Source: Massilibacteroides sp. (GTDB lineage: Bacteria; Bacteroidota; Bacteroidia; Bacteroidales; Tannerellaceae). From it: a stretch of 64,000 bases of DNA. Positions 48,788 through 58,313 of this stretch are shown here, piece by piece (position 1 is the stretch's first letter; the number at the start of each line of letters is the position of its first letter). The notes beneath the pieces are model-generated. The model worked only from the letters and a program-made list of their open reading frames with translations. It did not search any database and had not been told where the DNA came from. Location: assembly GCA_028708075.1 (NCBI GenBank), contig JAQVZS010000003.1, forward strand, positions 42,582 through 106,581, in the 5' to 3' direction. Both the position numbers and the translations under genes were made by a program.

Positions 48788-48870
48788 TTAACGTAATTTA
48801 GGGCGTTTATACTAAACGCACGGTTATATTTGCAGTCATAGTGATATATGATTCATAAAAGAGAAAGAAT

Positions 48871-49386
48871 ATGAAAAGGATTATTACATTCGTTAGTTTC
48901 TTGTTTTTGTGTGCTTTTTCAGCTCAGGCTCAAAAGTTTGCATTAATAGATATGGAATATATTCTGAAGAATATTCCAGCGTACGAAATGACTAATGAAC
49001 AATTGAGTCAGGTGTCCGAGAAATGGCAAAACGAAATCGAGGCGCTGCAACAGGAGGCGCAAAACCTGTATAAAACCTATCAAAGCGATCTGGTGTTTCT
49101 CTCTGCAGAGATGAAGAGCAAGCGGGAGGAAGAAATTGTAAAAAAAGAACAAGAAGCACAGGACTTGAAACGTAAGTATTTCGGTGCTGACGGGGAATTG
49201 TACAAAAAAAGAGAAAGTTTGATGAAACCGATTCAGGATGAAATCTATAATGCGGTGAAAGAAATCTCGGAACAGAAGGGATATCAATTAATTATTGACC
49301 GGGCTTCGGCGATGAGTGTGATTTTTGCTTCACCTAAAATTGATATTAGTAATGAAGTATTGATTCGTTTAGGATATTCCAAATAA
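48871..49386 (+). CDS. OmpH/Skp family periplasmic chaperone (first copy)
   Basis: The 171-residue protein has a signal peptide ending FSAQAQ, then KFALIDMEYILKNIPAYE and a long charged coiled coil, the Skp tentacle. Skp holds unfolded outer-membrane proteins for BamA. A -7 box TATATTTG lies at 48825-48832. The copies share little identity outside the N- and C-terminal motifs. Confidence 0.93.
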   Translation: MKRIITFVSFLFLCAFSAQAQKFALIDMEYILKNIPAYEMTNEQLSQVSEKWQNEIEALQQEAQNLYKTYQSDLVFLSAEMKSKREEEIVKKEQEAQDLKRKYFGADGELYKKRESLMKPIQDEIYNAVKEISEQKGYQLIIDRASAMSVIFASPKIDISNEVLIRLGYSK

Positions 49387-49444
49387 TTTCTTACATTTGT
49401 GCGCTTATATATGGCTGAATAATAACTAGTAATAGAATAAAGAA

Positions 49445-49942
49445 ATGAAGAAACTTGTTGTTTTATTGTTTTTGATCCTCCCGATGGGAGTTTTTGCTCA
49501 GGAAGTAAAGATTGCTTTTGTGAAGACACAGGAAATTTTTATGGCGATGCCGGAAGTCTCTACTATGGAATCGCAATTAGCTGATCTGAATGAGAAATAT
49601 AAAGTTGAATTGAAACAAATGCAGGATGAATACACGAATAAATATTCTGCTTATGTTGCTCAGCAGGACTCTTTGACGGAAAATATTAAGTTGAGAAGAA
49701 TGCAGGAAATAGATGATATCCGTTCACGAATGGATAATTTCGTGCAAGTGGCTCAACAGGATGTGCAAAAGAAACAACAAGAGTTATTGCAGCCAATTCA
49801 ACAAAAATTGCATGATGCTATTCAATCGGTAGGAAATGAAAAAGGATATACATATATTGTGGATCCCGCTGCTTTACTCTTTACGGGGACGAATGCGGTT
49901 GACGCGACTTCTTTTGTAAAAACAAAATTGGGCTTAAAATAA
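49445..49942 (+). CDS. OmpH/Skp family periplasmic chaperone (second copy)
   Basis: The 165-residue protein has a signal peptide ending GVFAQ, then VKIAFVKTQEIFMAMPEVS, a coiled coil, and the C-terminal KGYTYIVDPAALLFT strand. It has its own -7 box TACATTTG at 49392-49399, so it may be expressed separately from the first copy. A terminator follows. Confidence 0.93.
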   Translation: MKKLVVLLFLILPMGVFAQEVKIAFVKTQEIFMAMPEVSTMESQLADLNEKYKVELKQMQDEYTNKYSAYVAQQDSLTENIKLRRMQEIDDIRSRMDNFVQVAQQDVQKKQQELLQPIQQKLHDAIQSVGNEKGYTYIVDPAALLFTGTNAVDATSFVKTKLGLK

Positions 49943-49963
49943 TTATAATAGAATATAGGGAAA

Positions 49964-50000
49964 GGGATGTCGGTCAAAAAATGACAGACGTCCTTTTTTT
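49964..50000 (+). terminator. Terminator after the second ompH gene
   Basis: GGGATGTCGGTCA (49964-49976) and TGACAGACGTCC (49982-49993) form a stem with few mismatches around a 5-nt A loop, followed by a run of T. Confidence 0.8.
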
Positions 50001-50023
50001 ATTGGACCAAAAAAGAAGAGCGT

Positions 50024-50857
50024 ATGTTGTCTATGAGACTGGGCCCGATTGGCATTTTTGATTCCGGCTATGGTGGATTGACAATTTTGAATGAGATCCG
50101 GAAATTGTTGCCTGAATACGATTATGTTTATTTGGGAGATAATGCGCGTGCGCCTTATGGCCCGCGTTCGTTTGAGGTTGTGTATAAATTCACTCGTCAG
50201 GCTGTTTTTCGTTTGTTTGAGGAGGGTTGTCCTTTGGTTATTTTGGCTTGTAATACGGCATCCGCAAAGGCGTTACGCTCAATTCAGCAAAGAGATTTGC
50301 CGGATTGGGATAAGGGCAGACGGGTTTTAGGGGTGATCAGGCCGACGGTGGAAATCATGGATTCGCTTAGTCGGACGAAACATATTGGTGTGTTAGGTAC
50401 AGTCGGTACAATTTCTTCGCGTTCGTATGAATTGGAACTGGAAAAGATGTTTCCTCATATTTTCGTGACAGGTCAGGCTTGCCCGATGTGGGTTCCTTTA
50501 GTCGAAAATAACGAATTCGATTTACCCGGGGCGGATTATTTCGTACGCAAATATTTAGACGAGTTATTTAAGCGCGATTCGCTTATCGACACCCTTGTTT
50601 TGGGATGTACGCATTATCCTTTGTTGGTGCGTAAAATCAAAAAGTATTTACCTGAAGGGGTTACCTTGTTTTCGCAGGGCGAACGCGTTGCCGAGAGTTT
50701 GAAAGATTATCTGTCTCGTCATTCAGAAATGGCTACAAGGATAAAGACCGACGGAAATACTCGTTTCCTGACGACCGAATCGGCTGAAAAATTCACTGAA
50801 GCGGCTTCTATATTTCTTTCCTCTACCGTTGTTGTTGAACAGATTGTAATTGATTAA
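50024..50857 (+). CDS. murI: Glutamate racemase
   Basis: The 277-residue protein has IGIFDSGYGGLTIL, the first catalytic Cys in ILACNTASA and the second in LGCTHYPLL. It provides D-glutamate for peptidoglycan. The real start may be Met4 (MRLGPIGIFD) rather than the ATG at 50024. Confidence 0.96.
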   Translation: MLSMRLGPIGIFDSGYGGLTILNEIRKLLPEYDYVYLGDNARAPYGPRSFEVVYKFTRQAVFRLFEEGCPLVILACNTASAKALRSIQQRDLPDWDKGRRVLGVIRPTVEIMDSLSRTKHIGVLGTVGTISSRSYELELEKMFPHIFVTGQACPMWVPLVENNEFDLPGADYFVRKYLDELFKRDSLIDTLVLGCTHYPLLVRKIKKYLPEGVTLFSQGERVAESLKDYLSRHSEMATRIKTDGNTRFLTTESAEKFTEAASIFLSSTVVVEQIVID

Positions 50858-50880
50858 CTTTATATAGAGGAGGAGCAATC

Positions 50881-51249
50881 TTAAACAATATTTTTTCCGA
50901 AAGGTGCGAGTGCAAGCGCAGCCAGTTTAAAGTGCTGCATACCGAAGGGTATTCCGATGATTGTAATGCATAGCAAAAGTCCGAAAAACAAATGCGTCAG
51001 GCAGATCCATATTCCTCCGATAAAGATCCAGATAACATTCATCAGAACAGAAAGACAACCTCCCGAAGAAGGGTCTGTCGTTACTTCCCGGCCAAATGGC
51101 CAGAGAGCAAGAATCGCTAATTTTAAAGTCTGAAGTCCAAATGGAATTCCGATGATCGTGATGATCAAAACCAGACTTGCCAGCAAGTATTCAACAGAAG
51201 TAATGATTCCTCCAAAGAGTAGCCAAATAATATTACCTAAGAATTTCAT
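50881..51249 (-). CDS. YccF domain membrane protein
   Basis: The 122-residue protein is an internal duplication of a short membrane repeat (IIGIPFGLQTLKLAILALWPFG and IIGIPFGMQHFKLAALALAPFG), the YccF family signature. The function is unknown. The first codons overlap the end of the M23 gene (51233) by 17 bp, so they are co-transcribed. Confidence 0.93.
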   Translation of the reverse strand: MKFLGNIIWLLFGGIITSVEYLLASLVLIITIIGIPFGLQTLKLAILALWPFGREVTTDPSSGGCLSVLMNVIWIFIGGIWICLTHLFFGLLLCITIIGIPFGMQHFKLAALALAPFGKNIV

Positions 51250-52540
51250 GATCGTTAACTATTATAGGTGAATTGTTGTAGGTATGGTGACAACTGTCCA
51301 ATTCTGCTAAGATAGTCTTTTTTACGAAAATAAAACTATCTCTTAGTTCGGGTTTGACAGGAAGCGAGGGAGGAGCCTCCATTTTTAATGGGTTGATGGG
51401 TTGTTCATTTTTATAGACACGGAAATCCAAATGAGGCCCTGTTGATAAACCGGTAGATCCTACGTATCCGATGACTTCACCTTGTTGAACATGCGTTCCT
51501 GTTTGTATCCCTTTGGCGAATCGGCTTAAATGCATGTACGTTGTTGTATAAACCGAATTATGTTTCACTTTTAGGAAATTACCGCCACCGCCTGCCTGAT
51601 AACCTTTCGCAATCACGGTTCCTGCACCGATGCTTTTAACCGGAGTTCCCACCGGGGCCGCATAGTCTACCCCATGATGAGCGCGGTAGCGTTTCAATAC
51701 CGGATGAAAACGGGCATTGGTAAAACGAGACGTAATTCGAAAAAAATCTAACGGCGCTTTCAGAAACGTCTTTCGAAGACTACAGCCTTCCGGATCGAAA
51801 TATTCGGAAACACTATCTTGTATAAATGGAATGGCAGTATATGCTTTTCCCTGGTGGGTGAAGATACTTCCCTGAATGTTTGCAATATTTAGCGCCGTAG
51901 TATCATCAATATAAGCGACATCATACAAAACCTGGAAAGAATCACCGTCCTTTACATCGAAGAAATCGATTTGCCAAGCGTACACATCGGCTATTTTCAT
52001 CGCTAATTGAGGATTTTTCCCTTGAGACTTGATTTCATTCCAAAGCGAAGAATTTAATGTTCCTTCAATATATTCGCGTTTATAAATGACTGGCTTGCAA
52101 AATTCGCAAACGGCAATGGCCTCTTGGGTAAGGTCTATTATTACATAGTCTGTTATCGATTTGGCAAAAGCCATGTACCGTATAATTTCCAAACTGTCTT
52201 GCGTAGTAAATGTATAATAATGCCTTCCGGCTTGTATCTTTGTAGGGTCTAAAATTTCTTTGGCTGCTCGCGCGATGCTGTCGGCTTTGGTCGCGCTGAA
52301 TCCGAGCGAAGTGAAAATTTCCACCGGACTGTCGCCATTTTTGATAAGAAATTCATTCATGTCTAATGTGTCGATACAAATGCCGTATTGATAGATCGAT
52401 CGAATACTGTCTGCTGTTTCAATCGAAAGGTTCTCTTCTTTCTGAGTTTGTTGAAGATGGCAAGAATTTAAAGAAATCAACAGCGCTGGGAAAGAGCATG
52501 TGATGAATGTTTTGAATAATTTGTTAATCTTGATAATCAT
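51233..52540 (-). CDS. M23 family peptidoglycan peptidase-like lipoprotein
   Basis: The 435-residue protein has a lipobox (ISLNSC, Cys27), an OapA/LysM-like spacer region and a C-terminal M23 domain. The first zinc motif HHGVD is intact (His288, Asp292), and YMHLSRF (His337) is present. The last motif reads HLDF (His370, Asp372) instead of HLH, so a zinc ligand normally His is Asp. Similar sequences are familiar to me from Bacteroidales, so this may be a family variant. It may cut or only bind peptidoglycan. Confidence 0.9.
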   Translation of the reverse strand: MIIKINKLFKTFITCSFPALLISLNSCHLQQTQKEENLSIETADSIRSIYQYGICIDTLDMNEFLIKNGDSPVEIFTSLGFSATKADSIARAAKEILDPTKIQAGRHYYTFTTQDSLEIIRYMAFAKSITDYVIIDLTQEAIAVCEFCKPVIYKREYIEGTLNSSLWNEIKSQGKNPQLAMKIADVYAWQIDFFDVKDGDSFQVLYDVAYIDDTTALNIANIQGSIFTHQGKAYTAIPFIQDSVSEYFDPEGCSLRKTFLKAPLDFFRITSRFTNARFHPVLKRYRAHHGVDYAAPVGTPVKSIGAGTVIAKGYQAGGGGNFLKVKHNSVYTTTYMHLSRFAKGIQTGTHVQQGEVIGYVGSTGLSTGPHLDFRVYKNEQPINPLKMEAPPSLPVKPELRDSFIFVKKTILAELDSCHHTYNNSPIIVNDHEILR

Positions 52541-52766
52541 CTGTATTGTATTCTTAAATAGACAAAGATAAAAAATAATTGGAGGAGTCTTTAAATATTT
52601 TTCTGATCTTCAGACGTTAATAAAAAATAAATGCGAGCCATTTCGGGAACAAACGCCTTCGTTTCCCCGTCTTAATTTCAAGACACACGTTTAAAATAAA
52701 AAGAAGTATGTGGAAAGAGTTTTATGGAATAATCATATTTTCGTGAACAGTGTTAGCAAAAGTATT

Positions 52767-53204
52767 ATGAGCATGAAAAAAAGAATAGTCGTTATTTTAT
52801 TCCTTATTTTTCCCTTCTTATTAGGCTGTATAACATCACGAACGATGAAAACTCCTTTGATTTGGGAAGGAGAATGGGTACTAATCGAACTAAATACGGA
52901 TCCTGTAGCTGCGGATTATCAACCTTTTGTTATGTTTGATGTGTCGCAAAATCGATTTTCGGGGAATGCCGGATGCAACCGGATGTCGGGTGTTTTAGAA
53001 TTGGAGAAGGATTCTGGTCGTGCTAGCTTCCATAAAATACTAACTACCCGTATGGCTTGTCCTGGGTTGGAACAGGAACAGGCCTTTCTTGTGGCCTTGA
53101 AAAACGCAGCTCGTTTTGTTCCGGTTATATCGGATTCTGTTGCGACACAATTTATCTTTTACGATGAAGCCGATAATAAACTCTTTGTGTTACAGAAAAA
53201 ATAA
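52767..53204 (+). CDS. META domain lipoprotein
   Basis: Starting at 52767 (MSMKKRIVVILFLIFPFLLGC) the product has a lipoprotein signal; an upstream ATG at 52710 would precede it with 19 polar residues. The META/HslJ-type beta domain shows WVLIELNTDPV, FSGNAGCNRMSG and MACPGLEQEQAFLVAL. Such proteins are outer-membrane lipoproteins linked to stress resistance in some bacteria. It converges on the DUF1343 gene. Confidence 0.88.
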   Translation: MSMKKRIVVILFLIFPFLLGCITSRTMKTPLIWEGEWVLIELNTDPVAADYQPFVMFDVSQNRFSGNAGCNRMSGVLELEKDSGRASFHKILTTRMACPGLEQEQAFLVALKNAARFVPVISDSVATQFIFYDEADNKLFVLQKK

Positions 53205-53213
53205 AGAATGGCT

Positions 53214-54410
53214 TCATCGATAATCTTCGTATAACAAATATTTTTTTCGTAACTGTTTGTAAGCCTTCAGTTCTTTTTGCCAGGAGGCTTTTATTTCTTT
53301 TTCATCCATTCCTTTAATAATTTGTCTACGCAGTTCCTTGCTGCCTGACAGCAGATCGAACCAGTTCGGACGGGAAAAGAAGAATGCTTGTTCGTCTCCT
53401 GCCTTTTTGTAAAAATCCAGAAAAAAGCGAAGCGTAAGTCCGCCTTCAAATGGTAATTCTCTCAAATCTACTCCATAACATACTTTATTATTATGTAGCG
53501 GATTTGTATCGAATTCAGGAAGCGGTACGGGTGTGAAAGTGAAGTTCCCGTATTTCGGATTAGGAGCGCCAAGTACCTGGAACGGGAAATAAGTGCCTCT
53601 TCCGACGCTGATATTCGTGGCTTCAAAAAAACAGAGAGAAGGATACAGACGGATGGCTAAATCGTTGGGCAAATTGGGGGATGGTTTTACCGGCAGCCAA
53701 TACGGATCACCATGTCGCCAGTTTTCCATTTTGATAATTTTCAAGTGACATGAATCCGGATTCGATTTTAACCAACCCTCACTATTGATCATCCATGCCA
53801 ATTCGCCAATAGTCAGTCCATGTAATATCGGGATCGGATGCATTCCGACAAACGACTCGAAGCCTGGCTTAAGAAGAGGTCCATCTACGAAATCGTTGGG
53901 GTTCGGACGATCTAAAACAATAAATTCTTTTTGGGTTTCTGCACAAGCTTCCATCACATAATGCATTGTGCTGATATAGGTGTAAAAACGAGCGCCGACA
54001 TCTTGTATATCAAAAATCACAATATCGACATCGGCCAACTGTTCTGCCGTCGGCTTTTTGTTTTTGCCGTATAGAGAAATAATCGGAAGTCCGGTCTTGG
54101 TATCTTTACAGTCTTGTACGGTTTCACCGGCACCGGTCGTTCCCCGGAAACCGTGTTCCGGCGCGAATACCTTTTTTATATCTACCCCTCTTTCCAATAA
54201 GACGTCGAGTAAATGCATTTGTTTATTTTCGAGGATAGAAGTTTGATTAACGACAAGCGCAACGCGTTTCCCATTTATATTACGCAAAATGACATCCGTC
54301 CTCTCTGCTCCGAGAATCAAAGGCTGGGATTGACTACCTTTAGCCATTAGATGAAGAGGCAGGATACAAAGAACGATTCCCAATAAGCAAAAATAACTAA
54401 AAAGTTTCAT
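53214..54410 (-). CDS. DUF1343 (NamZ-like) exo-beta-N-acetylmuramidase
   Basis: The 398-residue protein has a signal peptide and the DUF1343 blocks RVALVVNQTSIL, FAPEHGFRGTTGAGE, VFDIQDVGARFYTYISTMHYVMEAC, VGMHPIPILHGLTIGELA and ISVGRGTYFPFQVLGAPN. NamZ enzymes remove terminal MurNAc from peptidoglycan fragments. Together with the M23 protein it points to cell-wall turnover here. A TACATTTG -7 box lies at 54443-54436. Confidence 0.92.
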   Translation of the reverse strand: MKLFSYFCLLGIVLCILPLHLMAKGSQSQPLILGAERTDVILRNINGKRVALVVNQTSILENKQMHLLDVLLERGVDIKKVFAPEHGFRGTTGAGETVQDCKDTKTGLPIISLYGKNKKPTAEQLADVDIVIFDIQDVGARFYTYISTMHYVMEACAETQKEFIVLDRPNPNDFVDGPLLKPGFESFVGMHPIPILHGLTIGELAWMINSEGWLKSNPDSCHLKIIKMENWRHGDPYWLPVKPSPNLPNDLAIRLYPSLCFFEATNISVGRGTYFPFQVLGAPNPKYGNFTFTPVPLPEFDTNPLHNNKVCYGVDLRELPFEGGLTLRFFLDFYKKAGDEQAFFFSRPNWFDLLSGSKELRRQIIKGMDEKEIKASWQKELKAYKQLRKKYLLYEDYR

Positions 54411-54419
54411 TTGATAGTT

Positions 54420-54657
54420 TGTAATAATATAAAGGCAAATGTAAGAATTAAAATGGACGAATGAATATTGCTTTTATTTTTGTGGCGAAAAATTATATCG
54501 TATGGATAAGAACTTTAAAGGTTTAGAATCCATGAGGTGACGGAGTATTCCCGGAATAAATTGCACGATCATGTGCCCGAGCTCTATTATGGCGGTGTTC
54601 CCGGTTTTGAGTGGGTGCTTGATTTGTTGGAAAGATGTCTGTATAGGATTGCGGGGA
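54420..54657. other. Gap with a possible gene remnant
   Basis: No complete gene. A + strand frame of about 52 codons (HEVTEYSRNKLHDHVPELYY... to a TGA near 54682) has protein-like composition but no start in frame, and runs into the 3' end of the HD-family gene. ATGGATAAG at 54502 begins another frame that stops after a few codons. I cannot identify it. Confidence 0.25.
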
Positions 54658-56691
54658 CTATTTTTTCAACTCGGGATAACTGATACGGGTATGATACATC
54701 GTTTTCAGCTTGTCGATAAAAACTTGTTTTATATCTTCAACGTCTCGGAATGTAAGCGGTGCGTTTTTTAAGAGGCCGTCTTCCAGTAGCGAGTCGATCA
54801 ATTTATTGACTAACAAACTGATCCCTTCTTCCGTGTGTTCCTTTAGACTTCTGGAAGTGGCTTCTACCACGTCGGCCATCATGACGATTGCCGTTTCTTG
54901 TGTGAATGGATTAGGCCCGGGATAGGTAAAAAGCGCTTCATCGATAGCTCTGTCCGGATACTTGTTTTTAAAGGAATTGTAGAAATATTTTACTTTTCCT
55001 GTACCATGGTGTGTCCGGATAAAATCTATAATTGTTCCCGGGAGCATGGCTTTTTCGGCGATCTTCACTCCTTCAGTGACATGCCCGATGATAATTTGTG
55101 CACTTTCTTCAAAAGGTAATTGGCTGTGCGGGTTGACGCTATTCTGGTTTTCAGTAAAAAACGCCGGATTTACCATTTTTCCGATATCATGATACATGGC
55201 GCCCGTACGCACAAGTTGTGCGTTTGCTCCTATTTTAGCTGCCGCGGCAGAAGCCAATATTGACAACTGAAGTGAATGCTGAAATGTGCCGGGTGCAGTT
55301 TCGGAAAGCTTTTTTAAAATTGGAGTGTTGATGTTGGATAATTCAACCAGCGTAATACTGGAAATATATCCAAATGTTTTTTCCAAAAAATAAATTAAAA
55401 CATAAGTAAACATCAACAGAATAAAGTTAATGCCGAAGTATAAAAGCATATTCCAGTTAATTTTCCCAAAATCAGCTTCTTGATAAACCGTCATACTGAG
55501 GTATCCGATGGCATAGGCCAGAAAAATAAAGAAGGCGGAACTGATCAATTGCGATCTTTGGGACAATTCTTTTAAGCTAAAAATAGCAACCATTCCGGCA
55601 ACAATCTGTAAACTGAGGAATTCGAAAGGAAACGGTGCCATCAACGAACAAAGAAGGGCGACCGTGAGATGGGTAAACATGGCTGTCCGGGAGTCGAAAA
55701 ACGTCCGGATTACAATCGGGACAATTCCCAATGGGATGATATAAATATTGAATAGATTCTGACTGATACAAAGCTCGGTAAGGAGTGAGGGAACGAAGAT
55801 GCAGATCAGTAGAAAAATAACATCCTTTCGTCTGGCCAATAATTTCGGACGAAAAGAAAAAAGATATAACCAGAAACAGAACATGAGGCCTACAACGTAG
55901 GTAAATTGTCCGGCAATAATAATGTTTTGTCTTTGACTTCCTCCTGATTTTGATTCATGAATAATTTTTAGGGATCTCAAAACACTATATGTGCGATTGT
56001 CAATAATCTCTCCACGGTCAACAATACGTTCTCCGGCTTGGATCATGCCGTTTGCGATCGGCACACTTTTTAAAAGTTCTTCTTTTACTTTTTCGGTAGT
56101 TGCTTCATCGAAACTGACATTTTCGATCAGGTAGTTATTTATATTACAACTCTGTAAAAGAGATTTGTTCATGGACAGAGGTATGTTGTTTATTATAAAT
56201 TCGTAGGCCGTTTTGACAGTGAAAAAATCACTTACATAATACATTTGAGCGACATTAGATTGTAATAAATTCACCTGTTTTATATTTGCCTTTTGCAGTT
56301 TTTCCAATTCCGTTGCGGGAATAATTCCTTTTTTGTATAATTCAGAAATAGTTTTTTCTGCATACTGCATGTATTCTGCCGGAATCATGTTCCTGAATTC
56401 TTGATTGTATGTTTCCCGTAGCTTGTCTTTTTGAGAGGTCATGACTTCTAAATCCAGCCTATAATAAGGGGAAAAGTTTTTTAATGCGCTGTCTTTCTCC
56501 GCTTGAACCTCTTCGTTGCTTTTGTAAATAGGAAAGTCCTGTGGAGCAGTAAGAAGTCCGTATCTCCATGGTTTCCCCTCATAAAACTGATATCTGAACA
56601 ATCCCTCTCTTGGGAAAAAATAAGCGATCAGGATTGTCGTTATCAGAAAGAGAAAAATAGTAGGTATATAATTTTTTTTAAGATTCATCAT
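54658..56691 (-). CDS. 7TM-HD phosphodiesterase (PgpH-like)
   Basis: The 677-residue protein has an N-terminal helix, a large extracytoplasmic 7TMR-HDED domain, seven membrane helices (about residues 255-450) and a cytosolic HD domain with MYHDIGKM and HHGTGK metal ligands. In Listeria PgpH hydrolyses cyclic di-AMP; the match here suggests, but does not prove, the same role. It is divergent from gltX. Confidence 0.93.
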   Translation of the reverse strand: MMNLKKNYIPTIFLFLITTILIAYFFPREGLFRYQFYEGKPWRYGLLTAPQDFPIYKSNEEVQAEKDSALKNFSPYYRLDLEVMTSQKDKLRETYNQEFRNMIPAEYMQYAEKTISELYKKGIIPATELEKLQKANIKQVNLLQSNVAQMYYVSDFFTVKTAYEFIINNIPLSMNKSLLQSCNINNYLIENVSFDEATTEKVKEELLKSVPIANGMIQAGERIVDRGEIIDNRTYSVLRSLKIIHESKSGGSQRQNIIIAGQFTYVVGLMFCFWLYLFSFRPKLLARRKDVIFLLICIFVPSLLTELCISQNLFNIYIIPLGIVPIVIRTFFDSRTAMFTHLTVALLCSLMAPFPFEFLSLQIVAGMVAIFSLKELSQRSQLISSAFFIFLAYAIGYLSMTVYQEADFGKINWNMLLYFGINFILLMFTYVLIYFLEKTFGYISSITLVELSNINTPILKKLSETAPGTFQHSLQLSILASAAAAKIGANAQLVRTGAMYHDIGKMVNPAFFTENQNSVNPHSQLPFEESAQIIIGHVTEGVKIAEKAMLPGTIIDFIRTHHGTGKVKYFYNSFKNKYPDRAIDEALFTYPGPNPFTQETAIVMMADVVEATSRSLKEHTEEGISLLVNKLIDSLLEDGLLKNAPLTFRDVEDIKQVFIDKLKTMYHTRISYPELKK

Positions 56692-56751
56692 TGATAAAAG
56701 TGATTAAAGGCGAAATGTACGGAAAAAATTTAGTATGCGAAAAAAAAGCTC

Positions 56752-56759
56752 TACTTTTG
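56752..56759 (+). promoter_or_regulatory. -7 box of gltX
   Basis: TACTTTTG, 22 bp before the gltX ATG, with a TTTA 19 bp upstream (56729-56732) as a weak -33. Confidence 0.45.
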
Positions 56760-56781
56760 CCCCATTCTTATTCAATAGAAA

Positions 56782-58302
56782 ATGATGAGTCAAAGAAAAA
56801 TAAGGGTTCGTTTTGCCCCCAGTCCTACAGGGCCGTTACATATTGGTGGTGTTCGTACGGCTCTATATAACTATTTGTTTGCCAAACAACATGGAGGAGA
56901 TTTTGTCCTCCGGATTGAAGATACGGATTCGCAACGGTTTGTTCCGGGAGCAGAAAAATATATTATTGAATCATTGGATTGGTTAGGTATCCGATTTGAC
57001 GAAGGCGTAAGCTTTGGAGGAAATTATGGGCCGTATCGTCAAAGCGAACGTCGTGCCATATATAAAGAATATGTGGATCAATTGTTGAGCGACGGGAAGG
57101 CCTATATTGCTTTCGATACTCCGGAGGAATTAGATAAAAAGCGACAAGAAACTGCAAACTTTCAATACGATGCTTCCACACGTATGCAAATGCGAAACTC
57201 ATTGAAGCTTGAAGAATCAGAGGTGGAGCGATTAGTGAAAGAAGGGTGTCAATATGTTGTCCGAATTAAAATAGAACCGGATGAAGAAGTAGTTGTCAAT
57301 GATTTGATTCGCGGGAAAGTGACGATTAATTCTTCAGTTTTGGATGATAAAGTTTTGTATAAGTCGGCCGATCAGTTGCCTACTTACCATTTAGCGAACA
57401 TTGTCGATGATCATTTAATGAAAATCACACATGTAATCCGTGGCGAAGAATGGCTTCCGAGCGCACCTTTGCATGTTCTTTTATATCGCGGCCTGGGTTG
57501 GGAAGAGTCTATGCCGGAATTTGCCCATTTACCTCTGTTATTAAAACCGGAAGGTAATGGGAAACTAAGTAAGCGAGATGGTGATCGGCTTGGTTTTCCG
57601 GTATTTCCGTTAGAATGGAAAGACCCACAAACCGGAGATATTTCAAGCGGATACCGGGAAAGCGGCTATCTGCCGGAAGCTGTAGTTAATTTTCTTGCGT
57701 TATTGGGCTGGAATCCGGGAGATGATCAGGAAATAATGAATATGGTTGAATTGATTCAAAAATTCGATTTGTCGCATTGCAGCAGAAGTGGCGCTAAATT
57801 TGATTACGAAAAAGGAAAATGGTTCAATCATCAGTACATTTTGAAGAAAGAAAATAAAGAAGTCGCTACGTTATTTATGCCTATATTGAAGGCGAATGGC
57901 GTAAAAGCTAACGAGGATTATGTCGAAAAAGTGGTAGGGATGATGAAAGAGCGTGTTTCTTTCGTGAAGGAATTATGGGATCAGGCCTCTTTCTTCTTTG
58001 TTGCTCCGGAAAATTATGACGAAAAAACCGTTAAGAAACGTTGGAAAGAAAACTCATCCTCTCAATTAAGTGAATTAATTGAAGTGTTAAAGGTTCGTGA
58101 ACCATTTGATATTGAAGGGACAGAAGAAGAAGTGAAATCTTGGATCGAACAAAAAGGCTATCATCTCGGTAATATTATGAACGCTACGCGTTTGGCTTTA
58201 GTTGGAGAAGGTAAAGGCCCGCATATCTTTGATATCACCGAAGCATTGGGAAAAGAAGAGTCCATTAGACGTATACAGCGTGCGATTGATGTATTAAAAT
58301 AA
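56782..58302 (+). CDS. gltX: Glutamyl-tRNA synthetase
   Basis: The 506-residue class I synthetase has [13 protein letters not shown] (HIGH-type motif) and KLSKRDGD (KMSKS-type). It charges tRNA-Glu. The start may be Met1 or Met2 ([11 protein letters not shown]). Followed at 11 bp by waaA. Confidence 0.97.
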   Translation: MMSQRKIRVRFAPSPTGPLHIGGVRTALYNYLFAKQHGGDFVLRIEDTDSQRFVPGAEKYIIESLDWLGIRFDEGVSFGGNYGPYRQSERRAIYKEYVDQLLSDGKAYIAFDTPEELDKKRQETANFQYDASTRMQMRNSLKLEESEVERLVKEGCQYVVRIKIEPDEEVVVNDLIRGKVTINSSVLDDKVLYKSADQLPTYHLANIVDDHLMKITHVIRGEEWLPSAPLHVLLYRGLGWEESMPEFAHLPLLLKPEGNGKLSKRDGDRLGFPVFPLEWKDPQTGDISSGYRESGYLPEAVVNFLALLGWNPGDDQEIMNMVELIQKFDLSHCSRSGAKFDYEKGKWFNHQYILKKENKEVATLFMPILKANGVKANEDYVEKVVGMMKERVSFVKELWDQASFFFVAPENYDEKTVKKRWKENSSSQLSELIEVLKVREPFDIEGTEEEVKSWIEQKGYHLGNIMNATRLALVGEGKGPHIFDITEALGKEESIRRIQRAIDVLK

Positions 58303-58313
58303 GATTTTTCGTA

